A DNA stretch of 64,000 nucleotides from Hydra vulgaris (taxonomy: Eukaryota > Cnidaria > Hydrozoa > Anthoathecata > Hydridae), in contig NC_088928.1 of NCBI RefSeq assembly GCF_038396675.1, forward strand, positions 17,509,501 through 17,573,500, read 5' to 3'. The notes below the pieces were generated by a model, which saw only the letters and a list, made by a program, of their open reading frames with translations, had not been told where the DNA came from and did no database searches. The position numbers and the translations under genes were made by a program. Positions 53,712 to 64,000 of this stretch are shown piece after piece. Numbering within the stretch: position 1 is the stretch's first letter; each line of letters begins with the position of its first letter.

Positions 53712-54771
53712 CTAGGTGAAAAAGAAATTTTAAAAATAACCAAATTTTAATGTAACTGCAGTTACATTTGTGTTTTTCTAAAAAAAATTATTAATTATTT
53801 GGTAAATTACAAAACTTTTTTTTTTCATGAATTCCCAACAAAGATGTTTGGAACCACTTTTATATATAATAAATTTTAGTTGGGATTTAACAGAAAGCAA
53901 AAAAACTTTTTTTGAGAGTTCCATATCGTTTTTATATTTAGGAATATTGAAGGACTTTAAATGGTAGGCAGTTGACAGTTGAATGTTTCACTTACATTAA
54001 TGTATGATTTTTTGAAATGAACTATCATCAGAGTTATCTGCAGTGGTAGTTGATTGGTATATGTTGTTGGTCAAGTAGTTATTGAGTAAATTTTATTGAT
54101 GGCTGGATTCACAAAACAAATACAACCTAATCAAAAATCCAACCATCAATAAAACTGCAACTGCCTCAACAAAAACATTAGCCCTTTTACAATAGTTGTT
54201 ATATCCTCTCTCAAGTCTTCAACTATGAAACTTGAACTTTGACAAACTCTAACAATATACCACTACCTACAGTGTTAAAGATTTAGTGCATTTGAGATAA
54301 AGTGCATTCAAATAATTGCTTTCAAATAGTTGAGTATAAACCAAAATGTAAAATTTGTTTACAAAAAAAATTATTCATAGATTTTCAGAAAAAAAAATTC
54401 AAAAATAAATAATCTATATTTCAAAATCCTTATTGTAATGTTTATTTCAAAAATTTTGCTTCACTTTGCTTTTATAATTTTAATAATACAATTAAGTTTT
54501 GAAACTTTAAACTCTATATTTTTATTCCTTTTTCTTTTTCTTGTTAAATATGTTTTAAAATTGTTAAATGTGTTTTAAAATAAACAAAATTAAATTAAAA
54601 ATTTAAACATAAAGTTGGTTAGAAAATTTATGTAATTTAATAGGAATCATATTTTAAAAAATTTTATCATTAAATAAAACTAATATTTGATAAAAAATTG
54701 AATTCAAATTTCAAAAATAAATAATACTAAAACCAATTAAATATTTATTGAAAAAATAATAATTTCATTAC
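53712..54771 (-). other. Intron 5 of the zinc-finger gene
   Basis: AT-rich. A possible inverted-repeat element spans about 54040-54273: CAGTGGTAG...GGTATATGTTGTT on the left and AACAATATACCACTACCTAC on the right, with an inner pair TTTTATTGATGG / CCATCAATAAAA. Confidence 0.45.
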
Positions 54772-54822
54772 TGTAGTGATTCCTGTTGAGTCATTACTAG
54801 CTTCTAAACTTAGATCATCTAC
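54772..54822 (-). CDS. Zinc-finger gene, exon 5
   Basis: 51 nt (17 codons, phase 0/0) between TTATTTTTAG and ACA|GTAATG. Encodes VDDLSLEASNDSTGITT. Confidence 0.75.
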
Positions 54823-55081
54823 CTAAAAATAAATAAGTTTGAATTGATTAATTAACATAATGTATTAGAAAAAAAAAATCTGTTGTATATAAATAAAAGT
54901 ACACCATAAGCAAAACACAAGTAATCAATAAAAATTCATATTATTTATTTTTTATCTATTATTGCTATGGTTATTGTTGCTATGGTTATCGTTGTCTAAT
55001 ATATAAACTTCCAAACAAGTACAAACATAGATTTATACATAATTAACATATTTACACATTTAATACTTATAAAAATATAAC

Positions 55082-55153
55082 CTGGTCTTTATTGGCTTCA
55101 TTTATACCAACCCCAATATCAGCTATATCTTCTAACACTATATTATGTTTTAT
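55082..55153 (-). CDS. Zinc-finger gene, exon 4
   Basis: 72 nt (24 codons, phase 0/0) between ATCTCTTTATAG and CAG|GTTATA. Encodes IKHNIVLEDIADIGVGINEA-NKDQ. Confidence 0.78.
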
Positions 55154-55241
55154 CTATAAAGAGATTTACATTGTTAACATCAAAAAAATAAAATTTTGAT
55201 GAAAAAAAGCAAATAAAAAATTTATGAAAAAATGAAGGTAC

Positions 55242-55337
55242 CCTTCTTGCAACTTTTCTTTTTGCTTTTTTGGTTAACTTCTTTTCTTCTCCAAGTTTTG
55301 TCACTTTTGATTGATTTAATGTGTCTTTTGTTTCATT
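55242..55337 (-). CDS. Zinc-finger gene, exon 3
   Basis: 96 nt (32 codons, phase 0/0) between TATATATTCAG and AGG|GTACCT. Encodes NETKDTLNQSKVTKLGEEKK followed by LTKKAKRKVARR, a cluster of basic residues that could act as a nuclear localisation signal. Confidence 0.8.
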
Positions 55338-55633
55338 CTGAATATATAAGTCAACTTATTAAAAACAGATAAATACAAAATCTATTTTTTTTTTTTTAAT
55401 TAAAAAAAAATTAAATTAAATATCAATAATAAACAATTAAAATTAATAAAATAAAAAAATAATAATTAAAAAAATACTATAAGTTTAAATAATAATAATT
55501 AAAAATAATATAAATTCTATTATAATATTTTAAACAGACTCAGAGAATAAAGTTTTCACCATTCTCTCAGGGGATCTTTCATCCATCCCTCAATAAAATT
55601 CATAAATCATTCCCCTTTATATAATATACTTAC
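55338..55633 (-). other. Intron 2 of the zinc-finger gene
   Basis: About 300 bases, extremely AT-rich with A/T homopolymers; nothing else seen. Confidence 0.6.
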
Positions 55634-55729
55634 ATTTGAAGTTCGAATACATAGATCAAGATACTTTTCTTTCCATGACAATCTTTCTTCTTGAGAACGC
55701 TGAATTTCTAACTTTAAATTCCAAACAAT
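55634..55729 (-). CDS. Zinc-finger gene, exon 2
   Basis: 96 nt (32 codons, phase 0/0) between TTTTTTTCAG and AAT|GTAAGT, both strong. Encodes IVWNLKLEIQRSQEERLSWK followed by EKYLDLCIRTSN, a charged helix likely to continue a coiled coil from exon 1. Confidence 0.82.
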
Positions 55730-56614
55730 CTGAAAAAAACATTTACAAAATTTGTAAAGAAATATAACATACACAATAAGTCTTTAAAATCAAATTTTAA
55801 TTTATGTCCTATATTTTCAATGATCTTGATCCGTTTATAGTTTTCTTTTTCTATAAATTTTTAAAATTGACTTTATGTCAAAAATTACTTATTTTTTATT
55901 AGTCTTAAAAGGTTGCTTAAAATAAAATATTAAATATTAAATAATAATAATATTAAATAAAACTCTTTTTAAATTAATTTTTTTTTATTCTTTAAAACTA
56001 ATTTAAATTTTCAGACATCAATAAAAAGTAGGGGTGCACTGATGCATTGGCCTGCTGATGCATTGATATCAGTCTTGGTAACATCCGATGCTAATTGTTT
56101 TGAAAAATCAGTTTTTTAATTTTGTGTTTCTATATTGTATGCAATATAAAAACACAAGAATAAAAAAACTTTGTGTATAAATACTCCATAAGTGAAAATG
56201 TATGAATAATAAATTATTATATAAACATGTCTACAACCACTAAACCTTTAAATATTTTTTGAATTGTTTTTTATCAGGAGCTCCCTTCAGTTAGTGCATT
56301 TTTATAATCTAAGAAAGTAATTATATGACTTATGTAAACTATAAAAAGAGATAAGTTTAAAATCAAGAAATGTAAATGTAAGGTAAAATGTAAAAATTTT
56401 CAGCCAGATTGCTTCTCTTCTGGATATTTTTATTTTGCAAAATTTACAAATTGCTTTAAACGTTTATTTTCATCTATATCAAAATAGTCTATTGGATTTT
56501 TAGTTGCTTTGCTCATTGTTAATTTATTTCTTTTATTCATTTATTTCTTTAAATATATATATACTTTTTTATTTAATTTCATTTCTAAGTTAAATTCCTA
56601 GAATATAGTTAGAA

Positions 56615-56851
56615 ATTTAAATTTCTCTCTCTCTCTTACACCCACTTTTCTTTCTCTCTCTCTCACACTCTCTCTCTCTATATATATATATATATTATAT
56701 ATATATATATCTTATATATATATATATATATATTTTATAAAATATATATATATATATAAAATATATATATATATAAAATATATATATATATAAAATATAT
56801 ATATATATAAAATATATATATATATAAAATATATATATATATAAAATATAT

Positions 56852-56935
<84 letters not shown>

Positions 56936-57104
56936 ATAAGTAAGAGAGAGAGAAATTTAAATTTCTCTCTCTCTCTTACACCCACTTTTCTTTCTCTCTC
57001 TCTCACACACTCTCTCTCTCTATATATATATATATTTTATATATATATATTTTATATATATATATATTTTATAAAATATATATATATATATATAAAATAT
57101 ATAT

Positions 57105-57180
<76 letters not shown>
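56615..57180. repeat. Duplicated CT/TA microsatellite cluster
   Basis: A block with AAATTTCTCTCTCTCTCTTA, CACCCACTTTTCTTTCTCTC and CTCTCTCTCTATATATATA occurs at about 56618-56695 and again at about 56955-57030, each followed by a TA array. The array after the first block contains six or more copies of an ~18-bp unit (ATATATATATATAAAAT). The unit of duplication is about 335 bases. Confidence 0.85.
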
Positions 57181-57183
<3 letters not shown>

Positions 57184-58483
57184 GGTGTTCGGGATAAATT
57201 TGACATATTTATAATTGATTATATTTTTTTGTAGATTAGAGGTATTAATACACACTACAGGTCATTTAAAAGTTTGAACCCTTCTTCATTCATATACAAG
57301 ATGTCAGAAAGGATGGATGACTGGAACCCACCTGAATCATGGAAGAGAATAACTTGCATCATGATGATTCGTGCCGGCCATCAAAAAAAGGATATTATGA
57401 CTGCTGCCCAATGCTCCCTGAACACAGTAAAAACAATCAGGTATGAACTAGAGACTTGCAATGGTGACTACGAGGATGTAGTAAGAAGAAAGATCCCCAG
57501 CAGACAATCTGATTGTGTTCGTACAGCAGAATTCTTCGCAAATCTGCAGGAACAGGTGTTGAAGAACCCTGGCATTGGAATTCGGGCTTTGTCACGTGAA
57601 ATGAATGTTGCATCCTCTACTATGAAGCTTGCACTCAATGAAGACCTTCGCTACTACTCATACAAGTGCCACAAAGGTCAGCTACTCACAGAAAAGGCCC
57701 GTGAAAAACGTTTGATAAACGCGAAGAAACTTCTAAACAAAGTGAAACATCCTGTAGAACCACAAACAATCTGGTTTTTTTCCGATGAGAAAAACTTTTG
57801 CCAGGATCAAAAACACAACACGCAGAATAACAGGTGGCTTGCATGCAGTACAAAGGACATTCCTCGTGTAATGCAGACTAAATTTCCCCAAACTGTGATG
57901 GTTTTTGGATGTGTATCCTCTGAAGGCGATGTGATGGCTCCGCATTTTTTCCAAGAGGGCCTCAGGTTGACTTCAGATGGCTACGTGGAGTTGCTGAACA
58001 CTGTAGTCAAGCCCTGGATAACAAGGGTAGCCAATTGTAGGCCGTATGTATGGCAGCAGGATTCGGCCCCTTGCCATACCTCTGTGAAAAGTCGAAAATG
58101 GTTGTCTGAAAATTTCTACGACTTCACCAGTCCAAATGTTTGGCCTCCAAACTCCCCAGACCTTAACCCCATGGATTATTTTGTATGGGGCGCAGTTGAA
58201 AAAGACACCAATCGCACTTCCAGTAATACAAAAGCCCAGTTAGTGGATAAAATTAAAACAGTTTTTGAGGCCCTTCCCAGGGAGACTGTAGCATTAGCTT
58301 GTTCGAAATTCCGAAGCAGGATTGAAGCAGTGATCGATGCTAATGGTGGTTATTTTGAGTGAATTTTGTTCATAGTATTGTAATTTACTATGCCTGTAAT
58401 TTTTTTGTCAACTCATTAAATCTAATAGATACAAAGAAGATTTTCCTTTTTCTTTCGAAACTGTCAAATTTATCCCGAACACC

Positions 58484-58486
<3 letters not shown>
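57181..58486 (+). mobile_element. Complete mariner-type element (DD37D, maT-like)
   Basis: 25-base inverted terminal repeats CAGGGTGTTCGGGATAAATT-TGACA are identical at both ends. The element lies within a (TA)n array, so the TA target duplication cannot be distinguished from the array (the right flank reads TGTATA). Length 1306 bp with a single intact transposase. Identical ends and an open frame make it the youngest-looking element here. Confidence 0.93.
57301..58362 (+). CDS. Mariner-type transposase, DD37D, intact
   Basis: The ATG at 57301 gives about 353 residues; the open frame extends nine codons upstream to a TTG at 57274. The N-terminal third holds two helix-turn-helix motifs (MMIRAGHQKKDIMTAAQCSL; GIGIRALSREMNVASSTMK). 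Catalytic triad, numbered from 57274: D171 in FFSDEKNFCQD, D263 in VWQQDSAPCHTS, D301 in SPDLNPMDYFVWG, with 37 residues between the last two, the spacing of maT-type mariners. No stops or shifts. The gene would cut and paste the element at TA sites. Active or very recently active is an inference from intactness; expression is unknown. Confidence 0.92.
   Translation: MSERMDDWNPPESWKRITCIMMIRAGHQKKDIMTAAQCSLNTVKTIRYELETCNGDYEDVVRRKIPSRQSDCVRTAEFFANLQEQVLKNPGIGIRALSREMNVASSTMKLALNEDLRYYSYKCHKGQLLTEKAREKRLINAKKLLNKVKHPVEPQTIWFFSDEKNFCQDQKHNTQNNRWLACSTKDIPRVMQTKFPQTVMVFGCVSSEGDVMAPHFFQEGLRLTSDGYVELLNTVVKPWITRVANCRPYVWQQDSAPCHTSVKSRKWLSENFYDFTSPNVWPPNSPDLNPMDYFVWGAVEKDTNRTSSNTKAQLVDKIKTVFEALPRETVALACSKFRSRIEAVIDANGGYFE

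Positions 58487-58561
<75 letters not shown>
58487..58561. repeat. (TA)n microsatellite
   Basis: Right-hand part of the TA array split by the mariner insertion. Confidence 0.95.
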
Positions 58562-58566
<5 letters not shown>

Positions 58567-58784
58567 TTATAAATCAATAATAAGCAAAGCAACTAAGCAT
58601 TAGGCAAATTTTAGCAAACAAGCAAGCATTAAAATTGACCTTTAACATCTTAATTTAACTATTAGTAAAAAAGAAAAGAATACAAATTCGAATTTAGGGT
58701 TGATGTATCTTCCGATGCATCAGTAGCGGCCTTTACCAATTGGCATCGGGCCAAAGTAGGCATCAGTGCACGCCTAATAAAAAG

Positions 58785-59329
58785 GTTTATGTAGCAATTT
58801 TTGTTAAAAGGTGTAGGTATAGGAAAATTTTTTTTAGGAAACATTACTACACTCAGAAAAGTATAAACTTTTCATTTGGTGATAATTTATAGACTCAGAA
58901 AAAAAATTTAGCTTAGCTCTTGCAATAAAAATAAAAATTAATTGTGATGTTTCAAGATTTTTAAAATTTTTTTTTAATTTAACAAGTTTGTTGCCAAATA
59001 ATTCAAAAAAAAAAAAACTTCTATCTAATGAGGTTCTTTTTTTTTATTTTTTAATAAAAAAGACTAACTTGTTACTACCTTTATATCTATATAAGCCCAA
59101 CCTATTTTTTTAAAGATTTTTATTCAAACGTTAAATAAAGTATATTCTGTAAAAATACTAAAAATCCATTTAAAAAGAATTTTTTTTTGTAGGCAAAGAA
59201 TTTTTACCTTACTGGTAATTCTACGAGAAAAACTCAATTGATTCTTAAGAACGCAGTCATGTGCCACTAAAACAATAGCTAAGTGGAAAAAAAACGTGTA
59301 GCACATTAGATAAAATCAGATCCGAACAA
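58785..59329. other. Intronic interval, no gene
   Basis: AT-rich, with T/A homopolymers. No supported feature. Confidence 0.4.
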
Positions 59330-59880
59330 CCCAGAAAAACAACACTGATGGTAATAATATATACAGAATTGCCAGAAAAAATCCTAATTTTAATGCTAAA
59401 CAAATTACTCAAGAAATAAATCTCTCAAAAATGACATCTCAAGACAGACAGTAAATAAAAGATTGATTGTAAACTATGCTTGTATACTGCTGCTATAAAA
59501 CTAATGCTTAAACAAACAGATCAAACAGCTACAACTTTACAAGAAAATTCTCAAGATGAGTGAAAAGATAAAAAAAATATCAATTGAATCTTAATACAAA
59601 AAATAGAGTAACAGTCTGAAGACATCGTGAGAAGTTTTCTAATTGTTTCATTGTACCTCGGTTACAGGGTGGATGAGGTAAAAAAAGAAACAGCTTGGTT
59701 TAAAGAAAATAAAATCAATGTACTCCAGCGGCCAGCTAAATTTCCAGATTTAAATCATATCAAAAATATATGGACTGTGCTAGACCGAAAGCTGATCAAA
59801 CCTCATGTAACTTCCACTGAACTAAGAAAAAGTTTAAACAAGTTTTATGATGGTTTATCATTAGAATACTGTTGAAATCT
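59330..59880 (+). pseudogene. Tc1-like transposase remnant, internally deleted
   Basis: The upstream part gives RIARKNPNFNAKQITQEINL and ISRQTVNKRLI-like frames (helix-turn-helix region). The downstream frame 59627-59875 gives ETAWFKENKINVLQRPAKFP, DLNHIKNIWTVLDRKL and TELRKSLNKFYDGLS. The first catalytic Asp region is missing, and the usual NPIE reads NHIK, so the third catalytic residue is lost as well. Lies in intron 1 of the zinc-finger gene. Confidence 0.7.
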
Positions 59881-60533
59881 TTTTGACTCTATTAAATAAT
59901 GTAGACTTTGCATAGATAACAAAGGTGGTCACATACCTTATTAAATTGACTAACAGTTTAAAATAAAAAATCTTAAGTCTAAACTTATGACCTGGATTTT
60001 TGTTATTTTTAACTTTTTATTTTTTATACATTATAAACAGTTTCGTAAATAATAAACCATATTAAAAATAAAATTACAAAAATAAAAGCAAAGGTATTTT
60101 TAAGTCACAAATAGCTAAGAAACTGCAAGCTTTATTCTGAGTCTAAATTTTTGATCACTATTGAATATTTCAGAAATGAGGGTTTTAAAGTATGACTTTA
60201 CTATAAGAACAACTTTGATAATATGATTTGAATCGCTTAATTAGAAAAACAGAATAACATTACGGATACAAAAGATGGTGCAAATTAATGACTGCAGATA
60301 AAAAATAATAACAATTTTAATAACAACATTAAAATGTACAACATGCCGTCAATATGCAAAACAAATTGGTCATGCAAATTGATTACCACATCAAAGAGCA
60401 TATGAGTTAACAATGAATAATAAAAGAATGGATGTAAAAAAAATTAATTCTTATTCTGGGGTTTATATTTTTACAATATCTAAATTTTTAGTTGCAAAAC
60501 TACAAAATGCCATTAAAAAAATAATAATAATTA
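59881..60533. other. Intronic interval, no gene
   Basis: AT-rich, nothing supported. Confidence 0.4.
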
Positions 60534-60956
<423 letters not shown>

Positions 60957-61009
60957 AGAAAAAAGACTACAAAAAATATTTTTTAAGACATTTAACAAGT
61001 TCCTAATAT

Positions 61010-61135
61010 TACAAAAAAAAAGTTCTACTTAAGTGTATCATGTTGGGTTTTAAATGAAGCGAAAACTTATTAAAAATATCATATAATTTCACTTCATTTG
61101 AGATCCAATATGATTCAAAGGAACTTTTGAAGAAC
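61010..61135. mobile_element. Imperfect inverted-repeat element
   Basis: AAAGTTC...ATCATGTTGGGTTTTAAATGAAG on the left pairs with CTTCATTTGAGATCCAATATGAT...GGAACTTTT on the right, with mismatches. Non-coding; target duplication unclear. Confidence 0.6.
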
Positions 61136-61662
61136 TGTTTCTTTGAATTATTAGGAACTCCTTAAATGTTCAAGGGTCTTGAGGGACCCCTAAAAATATC
61201 TTTTATTCAAAAATTATTTAAATCCAGTGTTTTTTTATCATATAGAACACATTAAGGGGTGGTGACATATTTTTCAATTATATTATTTTTTGGGACACCC
61301 TAATATATAGAAAGCATTACCCTAATATTGAGAAAGCAAATAATCATCTGATTTTTCAGATTTTGATTTTTTTTTCAAGATTTGACTTTTTTGAATTTGA
61401 CCAATTTTATTTAAGAACTTATTGTTACAGAAAGCAACTGATCTAACATTTTTCTCAGCAATCACATAGACAAAGTGAAAATTTTGGATTTAAAATTTCT
61501 TTGCTCTAAAATAACACCTAGTTTTTGTAAAAGGGATCACTGGAAATAATTTTTAACATTTAAATTTTTTAGCATATTATTTGATAAACAATTATATTTG
61601 TCAAACAATAAAAAACATTCAATTAAAAATTGTACTAATTTTATGCAAAAAAAATTTGTGGT

Positions 61663-61737
61663 GAACAATGTTACAATGAACAATGTTACAATGAACAATG
61701 TTACAAAGAACAATGTTACAATGAACAATGTTACTAT
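61663..61737. repeat. 15-bp tandem repeat, five copies
   Basis: Five units of GAACAATGTTACAAT, with one A/T variant. Confidence 0.93.
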
Positions 61738-61989
61738 GAAAACTTTTGGTTGAAACTTGAAAGTATTTAAATAGTTCAAAATTTTTAATAAAACATTTTT
61801 AACTTTTACAACTTTTGAAACTATTTATTAACTTCCAGCTTTAGTTGTTTAATTCTTATAACATAAAAAAATACAAAAAATTATCATGCAACGCATTGTT
61901 TAAAATAACTTTATATTGTTTTATTTTTGTTTTTATATGTTTTGGTTCTTGTTCAGCTTTTTTTTTTTTAAATTTCCATAAGAACTGCA

Positions 61990-62225
61990 TATGCGTATTT
62001 CATACGCATAGCTGTTTTTATCTTCTTGTCAAAAATTTTTTTAAAAACTTGCATAGCAATTCTTATCTTATTGACAAAAATTTTTTTTTTTAAACACACA
62101 TAGTAAATCTTATCTTTTTGTAGAATATAAAAAAAAAATTTGCGTAGCAACTCTTGTCTTTTTGACGAAAATTAAAAAAAATAAAACTTGCATAGCAGAT
62201 CTCAGCTTCTTAATAAAAAGCTTTT
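61990..62225. repeat. Degenerate ~60-bp tandem repeat
   Basis: CTTGCATAGCA...TTCTTATCTT...TTGACAAAAATTTTTTT recurs about four to five times with drift. Confidence 0.65.
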
Positions 62226-62231
62226 ATTTTT

Positions 62232-62328
62232 CAACACTGATTGGTTAACAACTCCTATTGTTAGCGGTTCAACACTGATTGGTTAACAACTCCTATTGTG
62301 TTAGCGGTTCAACACTGATTGGTTAACG
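62232..62328. repeat. 38-40-bp tandem repeat, 2.5 copies
   Basis: TTCAACACTGATTGGTTAAC followed by AACTCCTATTG(TG)TTAGCGG is repeated nearly perfectly; the third copy is partial. Confidence 0.92.
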
Positions 62329-62589
62329 ATTATAGAAATACTTTTAAGTTCAAGTCACAGAAAAAAATTGCTTATATTTAATATGATAATATTAGACTTA
62401 GTTAGACGTCATCTTAAGTGTCTTCTTAAGAATTTTTAATATAGTTTATTGTATGTCTATTGACTTTCTATGTCAAATTATATAAGTAAATCAATCAAGG
62501 AAATTAAAACAAAAAATATTTTGTAAGTTTTTTTTTATTTTTGATTTGTTTCAATAACAGATGTGTCATTTTTATTATTGCTAAAAAAG

Positions 62590-62680
62590 ATGATATATAT
62601 GTGAAACATATATTAACTATATATGTTTCACATATATAGTTAATGTATGTGAAACCATTCACATATATTAACTATAGCAA
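62590..62680. repeat. Palindromic cluster
   Basis: TATATATGTGAAACATATAT with TAACTATATATGTTTCACAT forms a palindrome, and a second ATGTGAAACC / TTCACATATATTAACTATA pair follows directly. A ~35-bp direct repeat ((A)TTACTGAAGTTCATTAAAAC-like) follows at about 62695-62765. Confidence 0.75.
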
Positions 62681-62893
62681 GGAGATCTATCATACAGCCA
62701 ATATTACTGAAGTTCATTAAAACTATTGTACAGTCAATACTTTTGAAGTTCATCAAAATTACTAGTTCTAACTATTTTGGTGACTGTTGTTAGTATGAAG
62801 AATTTTTATTATAGTGCAGTAAGAACCTATATCCAAGTTTTTTGTAATAAAGAATACTTTTTGTTTCAAAAATTTTAAATCATTAAAACAAAC

Positions 62894-62977
62894 CTCCTTA
62901 TGACGCAATGTTTCTCGTTGAATATGTTTTTCCAAATTTTCTTTATCCATGCGATTTTGATTAAATTCTTGATTTAT
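62894..62977 (-). CDS. Zinc-finger gene, exon 1 visible
   Basis: 84 nt (28 codons, phase 0/0) between AATTTTCTAG and GAG|GTTTGT. Encodes INQEFNQNRMDKENLEKHIQ followed by RETLRHKE, which runs straight into exon 2 as one charged helix. An acceptor at its start means the gene begins further upstream, beyond 63 kb or outside the window; I found no earlier exon between 62978 and 64000. Intron 1 is 7.2 kb. Confidence 0.75.
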
Positions 62978-63017
62978 CTAGAAAATTATTTGTTTTTAAC
63001 TACACACACACATAAGT

Positions 63018-63147
<130 letters not shown>

Positions 63148-63202
63148 CAAAAAATATCCGAAAATTCCAGTTATATAAATAAATTTTGTGTAATTAAGAA
63201 TT

Positions 63203-63204
<2 letters not shown>

Positions 63205-63251
<47 letters not shown>

Positions 63252-63286
63252 CTATATATATATATATAATATTTATATATATATAC
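63205..63286. repeat. (TA)n microsatellite
   Basis: Left flank of the SINE. Confidence 0.93.
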
Positions 63287-63566
63287 TAGCGGTAGTGGTG
63301 TAGTGGTAAAGCGCTTGTTTCATAAGCGAGAGGTTCCAAGTTCGATCCCCACCATGTCCCTGGTAGTACCGCGCTCAACTTGTTTCTCCGCGCAGCGACC
63401 TTATTCGTCGAGGTTCGTGTTTCGAACCTCAATGAACGAGTTGAGAATCGAGTCGACGAACGAGTTTTCGAACCTCGAGTTATAGAGTTGAGAGAGGGTT
63501 ATAACCACTATTAAGTAGCCTCCTCATCTGTAGTGGCCTTTTTGGCCTTGAGGAGGTGAATAACAA
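63287..63566 (+). mobile_element. tRNA-derived SINE, complete
   Basis: A box TGGTGTAGTGG at 63296-63306 and B box GTTCGATCC at 63340-63348 fit consensus and spacing for RNA polymerase III. The anticodon arm is readable (CGCTT loop AAGCG), but acceptor and T stems do not pair. A ~200-bp body follows with internal inverted GTTCGTGTTTCGAACCTC-type repeats and ends TAGTGGCCTTTTTGGCCTTG, GAGGAGGTGAATAACAAAAAA. TA arrays abut both sides. Confidence 0.85.
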
Positions 63567-63589
63567 AAAAATATATATATTTTATCCGG

Positions 63590-63681
<92 letters not shown>
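63590..63681. repeat. (TA)n microsatellite
   Basis: Right flank of the SINE. Confidence 0.95.
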
Positions 63682-63685
<4 letters not shown>

Positions 63686-64000
63686 CTGGAAAATATTTTC
63701 GAAAAATATCCAAAAATTTCAGGCTGGCAAGGTTATGAGTTTGAATTTTCTGTAAAAAACTTGCTTTTTTTAAAAAAGTTTTATTTCGACGTAGTTTTAT
63801 GTTTTTAACTATTATTGCTGTTTATTATTTTTTTTCAAAGTTTCATAGAGTGTGCATAAATGCGTACTTAAACTGACTGTTATAGCTGGTCCAGTGGGCA
63901 TAGGAACTTAATAAGACGCTTTTTGGGCATAAAATAGGGGCAGTAATGTGTACATACATCAACTGAGGGTTTAGGTTTTGACAATCATTAATTTATATAA
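63682..64000. other. Window end, repeat fragments
   Basis: Contains GGTCCAGTGGGCATAGGAAC at about 63889, akin to the CCCAGTGGG MITE ends, and ACTGAGGGTTTAGGTTT near 63961, similar to TTGAGGGTTTAGGTTC at 26050. No gene seen. Confidence 0.45.

Larger units (their letters stand above)
56029..58776. mobile_element. hAT-type non-autonomous element with 8-bp duplication
   Basis: Octamer ATAAAAAG on both sides (56021-56028, 58777-58784). Ends TAGGGGTGCACTGATGC and, reverse-complemented, TAGGCGTGCACTGATGCC are inverted repeats. Inside are AT-rich non-coding sequence, duplicated CT/TA-rich blocks and a complete mariner (57181-58486). Without the mariner it is about 1.4 kb. No hAT transposase remains were found. 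It lies in intron 1 of the zinc-finger gene. Confidence 0.85.

Noticed and set aside
63296..63360. Functional tRNA gene
   Set aside because: The A and B boxes are good, but acceptor and T stems do not pair and a long SINE body follows.

Overview
This window looks like AT-rich genomic DNA from an animal, most likely a hydrozoan cnidarian such as Hydra. That is an inference from the base composition, long (TA)n arrays, intron-split genes with GT..AG junctions, and a dense mix of DNA transposons (hAT, Tc1/mariner, Harbinger, pogo, Transib/RAG1-like), CR1/L2-like LINE fragments, tRNA-derived SINEs and small TIR elements. There are no operons, ribosome binding sites, CRISPR arrays or prokaryotic defence loci. 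Most long reading frames are transposase or reverse-transcriptase remains, or translations of TA repeats.

Two host-type genes can be assembled from exon pieces. (1) On the + strand, an alpha-kinase domain is split between 26525-27100 and 37659-37952. The 10.56-kb intron joins in phase 0 exactly where the family motif requires, and it is packed with transposons (Tc1/mariner-like, a hAT with a perfect 8-bp duplication, LINEs, TIR elements). Exon 1 has an in-frame TAG at 26903. (2) On the - strand, a five-finger C2H2 zinc-finger gene has eight coding exons from 62977 down to 50067, all phase-compatible, predicting about 409 residues. Its 7.2-kb first visible intron holds a hAT-type element (8-bp duplication) that itself contains a mariner with an intact reading frame.

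Layout. 1-6 kb: dispersed repeats, a LINE 3' end, short palindromic elements, two possible terminal exons. 6-9 kb: a six-exon transposon-like gene with several lesions. 9.4-13 kb: a ~3.5-kb DNA transposon with a three-exon transposase on the - strand, broken by a palindromic 43-nt insertion and one TAG; then a Tc1 fragment. 13.8-18 kb: an acidic-protein exon, a SINE, Harbinger and LINE fragments. 19.5-24.6 kb: LINE fragments and a nearly intact hAT. 26.5-38 kb: the alpha-kinase gene. 38-45 kb: small TIR elements, SINEs, a degenerate hAT-like ORF, a pogo/Tigger 3' end, an SDHA-like fragment and a LINE. 45.9-49.2 kb: a Transib/RAG1-like transposase pseudogene interrupted by a DD36E Tc1/mariner element at a TA. 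50-63 kb: the zinc-finger gene. 63-64 kb: a SINE between TA arrays.

The strongest observations are the two assembled genes, the RAG1-related pseudogene whose frame resumes across the mariner insertion, and recurring near-perfect palindromes. Two of these palindromes are clearly inverted duplications placed inside transposon coding sequence. I found no wholly new biological system. Family assignments rest on motif recognition by eye, without database searches.
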